DNA of 58,562 bases from Desulfobacter curvatus DSM 3379 (GTDB lineage Bacteria; Desulfobacterota; Desulfobacteria; Desulfobacterales; Desulfobacteraceae): assembly GCF_000373985.1 (NCBI RefSeq), contig NZ_KB893053.1, positions 1 through 58,562 of the forward strand. The letters are read 5' to 3'. A model generated the notes under the pieces. The model ran no database searches and had not been told where the DNA came from. It worked only from the letters and a program-made list of their open reading frames with translations. Below, piece by piece: positions 36,753-44,598 of this stretch; the stretch's first letter is position 1, and each line of letters opens with the position of its first letter. The position numbers were made by a program, and so were the translations under genes.

Positions 36753-38089
36753 TATTTGTCCTTGTAATAGGCGTCCATGGCGTCCGAAAGTATCCGGGTC
36801 AGTTCAATCTTTGATGGGCAGGTAAATGAACACAGCCCGCATTTGCAGCAATCCATGAGTCCAAGCGCCAATGCGTCTTCAAGTTCACCGGCATGTAGCG
36901 CCTTCATGATAAAAGAGGGCATAAGATCATTGGGACAGATCCGTTCGCAATAGGAGCAGTTAATGCAGGCCCGTGCTTCCCCGTGAAGGGTGCAGTCCAT
37001 TTTTGCCGGGCGCCGGAACAGGGAAGACAAAAAGGTAGCCGATACCGTGGGCTTGTCAAGGCCCGGCCGGACAAACCCAAACATCTCTTCCCCAGGCCCG
37101 GCCTCAATGATATTGACCGTATTTTCAAAAAAACCGATATGGGCATCCATTTCCAGAATCCGGCCATTGAAGCGGCCTGTGGTGGCAATACTATTCCCAG
37201 GCATTTTTCCGGCCAGGGCAGACAACGGCATGCCCTGGCGGACCCGCATATGGGGCTTCCGTTCGCCGGGCTGGGTAATGGTGACGATTTTCTCAACCGG
37301 ATACCGCCCGGATAGTAAAAAACGGCCTATCATGACCAGATGATCCAGACGGATACACCAAGCGCTGTTCTCCGCCGCCTGTTTCTTGATCTGATAGAGC
37401 ACGGCACCGGGGTGCCAGGCCGGATAGATGTCCGGGGCGGTATGGGTGATCTGGTCCGAAACTGAACTGCCCAACGCTTGGATACCTTCCAGGCTGCTTT
37501 CCCGGCAGACCACGGCAAGCCGATTTGAAAACCTGCGCAAAACCGCCATGCCCGCTTCAAAGGCACTAATGTTATCTTGAAGGATGAAATTGGGGCGCGG
37601 CGAAAAGATGTCATTGCCGTCCATGGCCACAATAATTACGGCGGGAGAATGATCGGGATTTGCGAAATCCAGGGCAGGAAACTGGCGCAAGCTCTGCCAC
37701 AGGCCGCCTTGTTTCAGGGCCGTCACAAGCGCATCCCGGGGCATGCCCGCGATGCCGTCCAACGCAACCGGATCATATTCAACATACTCATCTTCGGACT
37801 CAATGGCGATCACCACCTCCATCAAGCGCCGCCGGGGCCCGTAAACAACCGTTTCCACCTGGCCGGTTCCCGGAGAGACATACTGTATGGTCGTATCCCG
37901 CTTATCTGTGAACAACGGCTGGCCGGTTTTAACGTGCCACCCCTCTTTAACCAGCAATTTAGGCCGAATATGCGGTATATCCCCGGCACAGCACCCTAAA
38001 CTGGACGGCAGGGCCAGGTGCGCACAACTCAAATCGGGCTGTTCAGCCACATTCAGGTCAAACCCCCGGGAAATTTTTAACGTTTTCAT
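36752..38089 (-). CDS. nqrA: Nqr subunit A with two [4Fe-4S] motifs
   Basis: A 445-residue subunit at the head of the nqr-pyr operon. The N-terminal and central regions are NqrA-like (ISRGFDLNVAE, HPGAVLYQI, EEMFGFVRPGLDKPTVSATF). The C-terminus carries two ferredoxin-type motifs, Cys375/378/381/385 and Cys414/417/420/424, like those of RnfC. From memory of Vibrio NqrA, the same region aligns but has lost these Cys. The protein therefore looks like NqrA that keeps ancestral clusters. It could add a redox site near the quinone subunit. The Nqr identity of the operon is clear from nqrF. Confidence 0.9.
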   Translation of the reverse strand: MKTLKISRGFDLNVAEQPDLSCAHLALPSSLGCCAGDIPHIRPKLLVKEGWHVKTGQPLFTDKRDTTIQYVSPGTGQVETVVYGPRRRLMEVVIAIESEDEYVEYDPVALDGIAGMPRDALVTALKQGGLWQSLRQFPALDFANPDHSPAVIIVAMDGNDIFSPRPNFILQDNISAFEAGMAVLRRFSNRLAVVCRESSLEGIQALGSSVSDQITHTAPDIYPAWHPGAVLYQIKKQAAENSAWCIRLDHLVMIGRFLLSGRYPVEKIVTITQPGERKPHMRVRQGMPLSALAGKMPGNSIATTGRFNGRILEMDAHIGFFENTVNIIEAGPGEEMFGFVRPGLDKPTVSATFLSSLFRRPAKMDCTLHGEARACINCSYCERICPNDLMPSFIMKALHAGELEDALALGLMDCCKCGLCSFTCPSKIELTRILSDAMDAYYKDK

Positions 38090-38188
38090 TTAATTATTTC
38101 CATTTTTATGACTGGCAATGAACAGAATATAGACATTTTTTACGAATGGACACCCGTTACGGAAGCCCCTTCTCTCTTTTAAGTTTTC

Positions 38189-38216
38189 ATTGTACCAGAT
38201 ACCGAAGCAAGATCAA
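38189..38216 (-). promoter_or_regulatory. Probable promoter of the nqr-pyr operon
   Basis: On the minus strand TTGATC (38216-38211), a 16-base spacer and TACAAT (38194-38189) lie about 100 bases before nqrA. The gap 38090-38417 otherwise holds no gene I can support; a 62-codon plus-strand frame there starts with TTG and has no ribosome site. Confidence 0.5.
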
Positions 38217-38417
38217 ATGGTTAAGCGACAGCTTTTTAAATTTAATACAAAGGGCGTTCCAAACCGTATAATCCAATGGAAGTGGTATCAAGCTGGAGAC
38301 AAGTTACATGCAATTAGCCCGGATTTCCAGGTTTATCCCTTGATTTTCCCGCATGAAAAGAATAGAAGAGAAATCTGATCTAATGAACATACTGGCAATA
38401 AAAAAGGATAGAGAAAA

Positions 38418-38801
38418 ATGGTTCAAAAAGATTTTGACAGCATACTCACCCAGGACTTTTTAGATGAGCTGTTGCCGCCGGAAAGAAGTGATCAGTTTTT
38501 TGATGCGTTGTATGGTGATGCCTCAGAAGGCGCCTATGACATTAGGCTGGAGCCTATCAGCATTTCCGGCAGCCGGATTGTCCTTGCCTTTAATCTGCTG
38601 CGCCGGCCGGACAAATGCCTGGTGTGCAGCCTGACATACGGACTGCCCAATGTATTTACCCGGCACCCCTTGATCAATATCAACGGCATGATTGAAAAAA
38701 TCAAAGAAGCCGGAATTCCGGCGAAAAACTGGCGTTTGGGGGATACTGAGGAAAATTCCGCGTCCCTTCATATTATCCCTTTGTACATTGACCTGGACTG
38801 A
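38418..38801 (+). CDS. Conserved-looking hypothetical protein (127 aa)
   Basis: A soluble, acidic protein (N-terminus rich in Asp, Leu and Pro) without signal peptide, membrane helix or recognised motif. One Cys pair is visible (KCLVCSL). Codon use resembles the neighbouring housekeeping genes, it has GGATAGAGAAAA before the ATG and a strong terminator after the stop, so it is a real single-gene unit. I cannot assign a function. It is divergent from the nqr operon. Confidence 0.65.
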   Translation: MVQKDFDSILTQDFLDELLPPERSDQFFDALYGDASEGAYDIRLEPISISGSRIVLAFNLLRRPDKCLVCSLTYGLPNVFTRHPLININGMIEKIKEAGIPAKNWRLGDTEENSASLHIIPLYIDLD

Positions 38802-38840
38802 TAACCGAACATTAGAGACAAAACCGCTGAATCAAAAATA

Positions 38841-38883
38841 AAAGACCTTTTGCCGCATGATCAAGCAGCAAAAGGTCTTTTTG
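38841..38883. terminator. Bidirectional terminator
   Basis: AAAGACCTTTTGC (38841-38853) pairs perfectly with GCAAAAGGTCTTT (38868-38880), with T and A tracts on the two sides. It separates the hypothetical gene (plus) from the cyclophilin gene (minus). Confidence 0.9.
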
Positions 38884-38896
38884 TTTAAAGGCGAAT

Positions 38897-39427
38897 TTAA
38901 GCTTTGGGAAGCTTGGGAAAGGACTTATTCAAAGTTTTATTCCATTCATCCAGTTTGGGTTTAACTTTTTTGAACACAGAACCCACATTGCCTTTGATGG
39001 TGATGCTTTCAATGGTATCTCCCTGGGTAATACTGTTGACCACATCCTGATCGGCCTGGCTGACAACAGCCCCGAATACCGTGTGCATACCGTCGAGATG
39101 GGGCGTGGGCACATGGGTAATAAAAAACTGGCTGCCGTTTGTCCCTGGACCGGCATTGGCCATTGACAGGATGCCGGGTTTATCATGTTTGAGATCTTTT
39201 TTGAATTCATCTTCAAATTCGTAACCCGGGCCGCCCATACCATTGCCGTAAGGACATCCGCCCTGGATCATGAAATCGGCAATCACACGGTGAAAGGTTA
39301 AACCGTTATAATATTCCCGTTTGGCAAGGTTTACAAAATTCCCCACGGTATACGGGGTCTTGTCTGCAAAAAGCGTAATGTTAATGGTGCCTTTTGAAGT
39401 TTCCATAACTGCTGTCAAATCTGCCAT
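38897..39427 (-). CDS. Cyclophilin-type peptidyl-prolyl isomerase
   Basis: A 176-residue cytoplasmic cyclophilin. The active-site Arg is in LTFHRVIADFMIQGG, with GTNGSQFFIT and the PHLDGMHTVFG block (Leu in place of the Trp of cyclophilin A, as common in bacteria). No signal peptide is present, so it is of the cytoplasmic PpiB type. It has a short basic C-terminal extension (VKPKLDEWNKTLNK). It accelerates cis-trans proline isomerisation during folding. Single-gene unit ended by the shared terminator. Confidence 0.93.
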   Translation of the reverse strand: MADLTAVMETSKGTINITLFADKTPYTVGNFVNLAKREYYNGLTFHRVIADFMIQGGCPYGNGMGGPGYEFEDEFKKDLKHDKPGILSMANAGPGTNGSQFFITHVPTPHLDGMHTVFGAVVSQADQDVVNSITQGDTIESITIKGNVGSVFKKVKPKLDEWNKTLNKSFPKLPKA

Positions 39428-39642
39428 ATTTTTTCTCCTGAAAATTAAAAAATTTATTTGAAGTTAATATAAAATCGCCGGATGTCAAACATAAAAAAAA
39501 GAAAAACCACCAAAACCGTTACCAAAACAGCGGTTCCGGTTGTCGGTATGTTGCCCTTTATCCAAACCCTTTGAAAATCTAGAATATACTGATAAAGTAA
39601 ACAAGTAACTTCAAGTGCGATAAACAACATAATTGAGAAAAA

Positions 39643-40851
39643 ATGATAGACAAACTTTTGCCCCTGGATTTGACCCCTGAAGCAGAAATCAGCCGGCGGA
39701 TACAAACTCTGAAAAAAAAGATGGCCCAGGCCGGCGTGGACGGGGTATTTCTGACCCACAGGCCTGATTATTACTACTTCAGCGGCTCGGGCCAGGATGC
39801 CTGGCTATACGTGGCCCTGGACCATGAACCTCTTTTATTCGTAAAAAGATACCTTCCCAGAGCGGTTGCCGAAAGCCCGCTGGCCCAGATTGTCCCGGTG
39901 CATTCCGTCACGGAAATCCCCCAAATCATCAAGGACACACACGGCGGTTTTGCAAAAACCATGGGCATCGCGTTTGACCTTGTTCCGGTCAGGGATTTCA
40001 AATTTTATCAGTCGTTGTTTTTTGGTTGTACCTGGCAGGATGCCACGCCGCTGATCATGTCCTGCCGGGCTATAAAGTCAGAATATGAACTTAGCCTTAT
40101 GCAGGATGTGGCAAAAATATCAAACCGGGTGTTTGACTTTATCGCCGGAAACCTTGAACCCGGCACCCGGGAAACAGACCTTGCCGGCCGCATTGAGGCC
40201 TTTGCCAGGACCCAGGGCCACTCGGGCCGCCTTCAGACGCGCCATTACAGATCCGTTGGGTTTACCTTCCATATCATGGGAGGGGAAAGCGGGGGGCAGT
40301 CCGGGGCGCTTGATTCCCCGGTATGCGGCACCGGTATGTACACGGCCTATCCCTTTGGTGCAGGCACCCGGGTGATTGAAAAAAATGATCCCGTACTCAT
40401 TGATCTGGGCACCATGGCCTTTGGCTATCACATGGATGAATCCCGGATGTTTGTGGCCGGAAAAATGGACAGCCAGGCCGATGCGGCAAGCCAGGCAGCC
40501 ATTGACATTCTTTTCCATGTCAAGGAGGCCATGAAGCCTGGTGTTGCCATGAAAACGATTTTTCAAAGATCCGTGACCATGGCGGACAAACTGGGATACG
40601 GGGAACAATTTTTAGGTCTTCCCGGATTAAAATCCAAATTTTTAGGTCATGGCATTGGTCTCGAACTGGTGGAAGATCCCATTATCTCAAAGGGGCGAAG
40701 CACAGTACTTGAACCGGGAATGGTGTTTGCCGTGGAACCGAAATTCATTTTTAAAGACCGGTTTGCCGCAGGCATAGAAAGCGTGATCCAGATAACGGAA
40801 ACCGGCAGCCGTTTTCTGAGCCTAGTCCCCAATAAGGTCTTCGTGGTTTAA
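39643..40851 (+). CDS. M24 family metallopeptidase (Xaa-Pro peptidase-like)
   Basis: A 402-residue two-domain pita-bread protein. The N-terminal creatinase-like domain spans about 15-150 and the catalytic domain about 155-400. Metal ligands are visible as the two Asp in DLGTMAFGYHMDES, His in GHGIGLELVEDP, Glu in EPGMVFAVEP and Glu in GIESVIQITE. The His that often follows in the GLxxHE motif is Val here, a variant I believe also occurs in other M24 proteins. It likely cleaves Xaa-Pro dipeptides or related substrates. The gene stands alone between a cyclophilin and a TetR regulator. Confidence 0.85.
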   Translation: MIDKLLPLDLTPEAEISRRIQTLKKKMAQAGVDGVFLTHRPDYYYFSGSGQDAWLYVALDHEPLLFVKRYLPRAVAESPLAQIVPVHSVTEIPQIIKDTHGGFAKTMGIAFDLVPVRDFKFYQSLFFGCTWQDATPLIMSCRAIKSEYELSLMQDVAKISNRVFDFIAGNLEPGTRETDLAGRIEAFARTQGHSGRLQTRHYRSVGFTFHIMGGESGGQSGALDSPVCGTGMYTAYPFGAGTRVIEKNDPVLIDLGTMAFGYHMDESRMFVAGKMDSQADAASQAAIDILFHVKEAMKPGVAMKTIFQRSVTMADKLGYGEQFLGLPGLKSKFLGHGIGLELVEDPIISKGRSTVLEPGMVFAVEPKFIFKDRFAAGIESVIQITETGSRFLSLVPNKVFVV

Positions 40852-40980
40852 ATATCGCCTCTTTCCTGGGCCATAGTCAGATATGTTTCAAATATTTCAC
40901 TATCTGTGGCACTGATTTTGTAGAAGTCAAAAAAGATGTAAAACAGCTTTACCGGGAACAGCAAAGCAGGACGGTGGTTT

Positions 40981-41601
40981 TCAGGACTGATCCCGATTTA
41001 ATGCTGATTTGCAATTTAAAATTTTCAAGGTGGTATTTTTGAAAAAGTCGGCAACTTCCTTAATAAGCTCCGGATCATCCAGTGAATTTTTCACAATACC
41101 GAAGCCCTCGGACAGGGCAAAAATTTTAGCGGAGGCTCTCTTTTTGTTTTCTACACTGGCAAGCCCCGTCTCTTCCCATCCTGCGATCTCTTCAATGCCG
41201 AACTCAATGAATTTAAGCATCATGTCCCGGATTCTTTCTCTGATATTCTCATCCCTGAATCCCATGGCGTAGCAGGACCAGAACACCGCATCCCGCTGGG
41301 GCCAGGTGCCGCTGGCGTCAAAAAGGATTTCCAGCAGGGTATCCATTCTCTCCTTGGGGCTGGTGAGCGTCTCCAGCTCCTTGAGATAATTATTCATGGA
41401 AGTTTCATAAAGAAAATCTACCATTTCCATGATCAGACCTTCTTTGCTTTTGAAGTAATGAATAAGCAGACCTGAATTGACGCCCATACGTTTTGCGATT
41501 TTACCGATGGTCATACCCTTAAAGCCTTCTTCTTCCACAACCTTGTAGGTATGTCTTAGTATTTCAGGTTTTCTGATATGCGATATGCTTTTTCTTCCCA
41601 T
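40981..41601 (-). CDS. TetR/AcrR family transcriptional regulator
   Basis: A 206-residue one-component repressor. The N-terminal helix-turn-helix is at about 25-55 (GMTIGKIAKRMGVNSGLLIHYF), followed by a helical ligand domain resembling the BetI C-terminal type. A consensus promoter lies directly upstream. It is divergent from surE-MFS, so it may control that operon or itself. No ligand can be inferred. The 129-base gap to the M24 gene (40852-40980) shows nothing recognisable. Confidence 0.88.
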   Translation of the reverse strand: MGRKSISHIRKPEILRHTYKVVEEEGFKGMTIGKIAKRMGVNSGLLIHYFKSKEGLIMEMVDFLYETSMNNYLKELETLTSPKERMDTLLEILFDASGTWPQRDAVFWSCYAMGFRDENIRERIRDMMLKFIEFGIEEIAGWEETGLASVENKKRASAKIFALSEGFGIVKNSLDDPELIKEVADFFKNTTLKILNCKSALNRDQS

Positions 41602-41648
41602 GAATTCCTTTGCCTTTTTTTATTGTTTATATGCTAATCAATTTATAA

Positions 41649-41677
41649 TATATAAGGGCGTAGCCTTTTTTTGTCAA
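41649..41677 (-). promoter_or_regulatory. Promoter of the TetR-type regulator
   Basis: On the minus strand TTGACA (41677-41672), a 17-base spacer and TATATA (41654-41649) form a near-consensus promoter 48 bases before the start codon. The AT-rich, partly palindromic sequence around TTTATAATATATAA could hold an autoregulatory operator, but I cannot define one. Confidence 0.65.
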
Positions 41678-41772
41678 TTTTTATTGCAGTTGTCTCCCCT
41701 TTTATGTTTTATCAACACAAGCGCAAAAAATTTTTTTAAGCGCGCAAATCTGCAACAGGAACCAAACAAGCT

Positions 41773-42522
41773 ATGAAAATATTAGTGACAAATGACGACG
41801 GCTACCAGGCCCCGGGCATTCGTGCCCTGTTCAATGCCTTAAAATCAGACCATGAGGTGACCCTGGCTGCCCCGGACAGGGAGAAAAGCGCCGTGGGGCA
41901 TGGTATCACCCTGCACACGCCGCTGAAACACCAGAAAGTGCGCCTGGGACACAGCGACTTTGGCCATGCGGTTGCCGGAAACCCGGCCGACTGCGTCAAA
42001 CTGGCCCTGTTTGATATCTGCGACCAGAAACCGGATCTTGTGATTTCAGGTATCAATGCCGGGTCCAACACCGGGGTAAACATCAACTATTCCGGTACCG
42101 TAGGCGCGGCCCGGGAAGCGGCCATTAACGGAATTCCCGCCATTGCCGTATCCATCCAGTACGGTGATGGTATGGACTTTCAGGGCATGGCAAGCTATAC
42201 GGCTTCCATTCTGGATAAAGCCATGGCCCTGGATCTTCCCCCGGGGGTTTTCCTGAACATCAATGCACCGGCCATTTCCTTTGACCGGATTGCCGGAACC
42301 CAGGTAACATCCCAGGCGGATAACAACCTGATCAATATGTTCGAACGCCGCCAAAATCCCAGGGACCTGACATACTACTGGTACGCCGGTATGGAGCAAA
42401 CGGTGCCATGTGAAGGTTCTGATGACAGTGCATTGCATAAAAACTTTATATCCATCACACCGCTGCAGTGCGACATGACGGCCCATGCAGCCATGGATGT
42501 GGTCGCAAAGGCTGATTTTTAA
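41773..42522 (+). CDS. surE: 5'/3'-nucleotidase SurE
   Basis: A 249-residue metal-dependent phosphatase acting on nucleoside monophosphates in stress survival. The N-terminal metal motif is VTNDDGYQAPG (residues 4-14), followed by SAVGHGITLH, GNPADCVKLAL, SGINAGSNTG with the catalytic Asn and Ser, and SGTVGAAREA. CAGGAACC lies upstream. The stop codon is directly followed by the start of the MFS gene (TAAATG), so the two are co-translated. Common surE partners such as pcm and nlpD are absent. Confidence 0.95.
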   Translation: MKILVTNDDGYQAPGIRALFNALKSDHEVTLAAPDREKSAVGHGITLHTPLKHQKVRLGHSDFGHAVAGNPADCVKLALFDICDQKPDLVISGINAGSNTGVNINYSGTVGAAREAAINGIPAIAVSIQYGDGMDFQGMASYTASILDKAMALDLPPGVFLNINAPAISFDRIAGTQVTSQADNNLINMFERRQNPRDLTYYWYAGMEQTVPCEGSDDSALHKNFISITPLQCDMTAHAAMDVVAKADF

Positions 42523-43689
42523 ATGACAATACCAGATAAAAATTCGGTACAGACGTCCGAATTTCAAGCGTCCAGGGTCACCACCATTGCATTTGCCCAT
42601 TTTGTCCATGATATTTACACAAGCTTTCTGGCCCCCCTGCTGCCCCTGATCATTGAAAAGCTTTCCATCACCCTGAGCCAGGCAGGTCTTTTATCCACGG
42701 TCATGCAGATCCCATCCCTGGCCAACCCGTTCATCGGTTTGTTTGCAGACAACAAAGGGCTGGCCCGGTGGCTGGTTATCCTGGCCCCGACCCTGACTGC
42801 CATTCCCATGAGCCTCATCGGCATTGCCCCGTCCTATGGTATGCTGCTGGTCCTGGTCTTTGTGGCCGGCATCTCGGTATCCCTTTTCCATGTCCCGGCG
42901 CCGGTGGCGGTGGCAAGGTATTCGGGCAAATTCAAAGGCCGGGGCATGAGCTTTTTCATGACCGGCGGCGAGCTTGCAAGGACAATGGGCCCCATCCTTG
43001 CCGTGGCTGCGGTATCTTACCTGGGGCTGGCCCAATTCCATTTTGTCCTGGCTTTGGCTCTGGCCACCTCCGTGCTGTTATTCATAACCCTGGAACCCTC
43101 CCAGGAACCTGTAAAAGCAAAGCGGCGGGGATCTTTAACCCAAGCTTACAAAGAAATCCGGCATGTGCTCAATCCCCTGGCGGGCATCCTTTCGGCCCGG
43201 GCCATGATGCACGGTTCCATGGGCATGTTTTTGACAGTATATGTGGAACAGGCCACCGGTTCGTTGTGGATGGGCGGCACGGCACTGACCCTGTATGAGG
43301 CCACAGGCGTTGCCGGCATCCTTTCCGCAGGCACCTTGTCCGATCGCCTGGGGCGAAGGCGCGTGCTGTTCTGGGCATTGACCGTAGCGCCTGTAACCAT
43401 TTTATTGTTTGCCACAACCACAGGTGCCGTCCAGGTGATTTCGCTGCTGATAACAGGGTTCACCGTATTGTCAACCACCCCCGTAATGCTGGCCCTGGTC
43501 CAGGAGAATGCCAAAAAAAGTCCAGCAGCCGCCAATGGTCTTTTCATGATGCTCTCCTTTGCCGTCAGATCCATAGCTGTTGTGGTGGCAGGGGCCCTTG
43601 CCGACGCATTCGACCTGGAGAGGATGTTTATCATATCCGCCCTGGCAGGCTTCACGGCAATTCCGTTTCTCATTAAATTAAAAAAATAA
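42523..43689 (+). CDS. MFS transporter, fosmidomycin-resistance-like
   Basis: A 388-residue major facilitator with twelve predicted helices. The N-terminal pattern HFVHDIYTSFLAPLLPLIIEK and the HVPAPVAVARYSG segment resemble Fsr/YfnC-type proteins, which export fosmidomycin and related compounds. The MFS motif A loop appears as GLFADNKG and, in the second half, GTLSDRLGRRRVL. It is translationally linked to surE and is followed ten bases later by the DUF4438 gene. Substrate unknown. Confidence 0.85.
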   Translation: MTIPDKNSVQTSEFQASRVTTIAFAHFVHDIYTSFLAPLLPLIIEKLSITLSQAGLLSTVMQIPSLANPFIGLFADNKGLARWLVILAPTLTAIPMSLIGIAPSYGMLLVLVFVAGISVSLFHVPAPVAVARYSGKFKGRGMSFFMTGGELARTMGPILAVAAVSYLGLAQFHFVLALALATSVLLFITLEPSQEPVKAKRRGSLTQAYKEIRHVLNPLAGILSARAMMHGSMGMFLTVYVEQATGSLWMGGTALTLYEATGVAGILSAGTLSDRLGRRRVLFWALTVAPVTILLFATTTGAVQVISLLITGFTVLSTTPVMLALVQENAKKSPAAANGLFMMLSFAVRSIAVVVAGALADAFDLERMFIISALAGFTAIPFLIKLKK

Positions 43690-43699
43690 GGTATATATC

Positions 43700-44590
43700 A
43701 TGTTAAAAACAAACAAAGATAAAGTGGTTGAAATGTTTCTGGCCTGCAAACCCGGCATGCCCCGGGCAGGGGCCGGCTGGAAAGTAGACCATAAGGGAAA
43801 TCCATTTCTTCTGCCCGGCATCGGCGGCATCACCCTCAATGTCCAGGCCGGGGATCCGGCATTTGGCTTGGCCGGTGACCATATCGAACCCGGGGTATCC
43901 TGCACGGCCAATATGGAAAAACCAAATGATTTCCCCAACAACACCTTGCAGCTGTTCTCTTGTGTGGGCAACCAGGCGAAAATTATTTCCGGGGACGCCC
44001 AGGGAGACACCGGTGTCGTCATTGGCCACCACGGCGGTTCCGAGCATGTGATTGTAGAGTTCCCTCGGAAAACCAAGGAAAAGATGAGCTATGAAGACAA
44101 GATCCTGATCCGGGCCAAAGGTCAGGGGCTAACCCTGACCGACTATCCTGATATCAAACTGTTTAACCTGGACCCGGAACTGCTGGGAAAGATGAATATT
44201 GTTGAAACCGGCGCAGGGGTTCTCCAGGTACCGGTGACTACCATTGTGCCTGCGCCCTGCATGGGATCAGGTGTTGGCCGGGCCCATGTGGGGGCAGGTG
44301 ATTATGATGTCATGACTTCGGATCCCGAAACCGTGAAAAAATACAACCTGAACAAAATCAGGTTCGGGGATTTTGTGGCCCTGATGGACCATGACAATTC
44401 CTATGGCAGGGCCTATGTCCAGGGCGCGGTCTCCATTGGTATTGTGGTACACTCGAACTGCCTGCTGGCCGGTCACGGCCCCGGCGTCTCCACGTTGTTG
44501 ACCTGTGCAACCCCGCAGATTGAACCTAAAATTGACCCCTCTGCAAATATCGCCGATCTTCTCGGGATAGGCAGTGCCGCCGACAGATAG
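43700..44590 (+). CDS. DUF4438 protein
   Basis: A 296-residue soluble protein that I recognise as DUF4438, whose function is not established. Gly-rich turns and conserved acids are prominent (GIGGITLNVQAGDPAFG, GDAQGDTGVVIGHHGG, RFGDFVALMDHDNSYG, LAGHGPGVSTLLTC). No catalytic motif of a known family stands out; the many Gly, Asp and His suggest an enzyme or metal-binding fold. It lies between an MFS transporter and an unusual membrane protein in one operon. Confidence 0.75.
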   Translation: MLKTNKDKVVEMFLACKPGMPRAGAGWKVDHKGNPFLLPGIGGITLNVQAGDPAFGLAGDHIEPGVSCTANMEKPNDFPNNTLQLFSCVGNQAKIISGDAQGDTGVVIGHHGGSEHVIVEFPRKTKEKMSYEDKILIRAKGQGLTLTDYPDIKLFNLDPELLGKMNIVETGAGVLQVPVTTIVPAPCMGSGVGRAHVGAGDYDVMTSDPETVKKYNLNKIRFGDFVALMDHDNSYGRAYVQGAVSIGIVVHSNCLLAGHGPGVSTLLTCATPQIEPKIDPSANIADLLGIGSAADR

Positions 44591-44598
44591 GAATAACG

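Noticed and set aside
38190..38378. 62-codon plus-strand frame in the nqrA-hypothetical gap
   Set aside because: TTG start, no ribosome site, and overlaps the likely nqr promoter.
39454..39627. Possible 58-residue two-helix membrane protein on the minus strand between the cyclophilin and M24 genes
   Set aside because: No ribosome site, and AT-rich intergenic DNA easily gives hydrophobic frames. It could be reconsidered if conserved.
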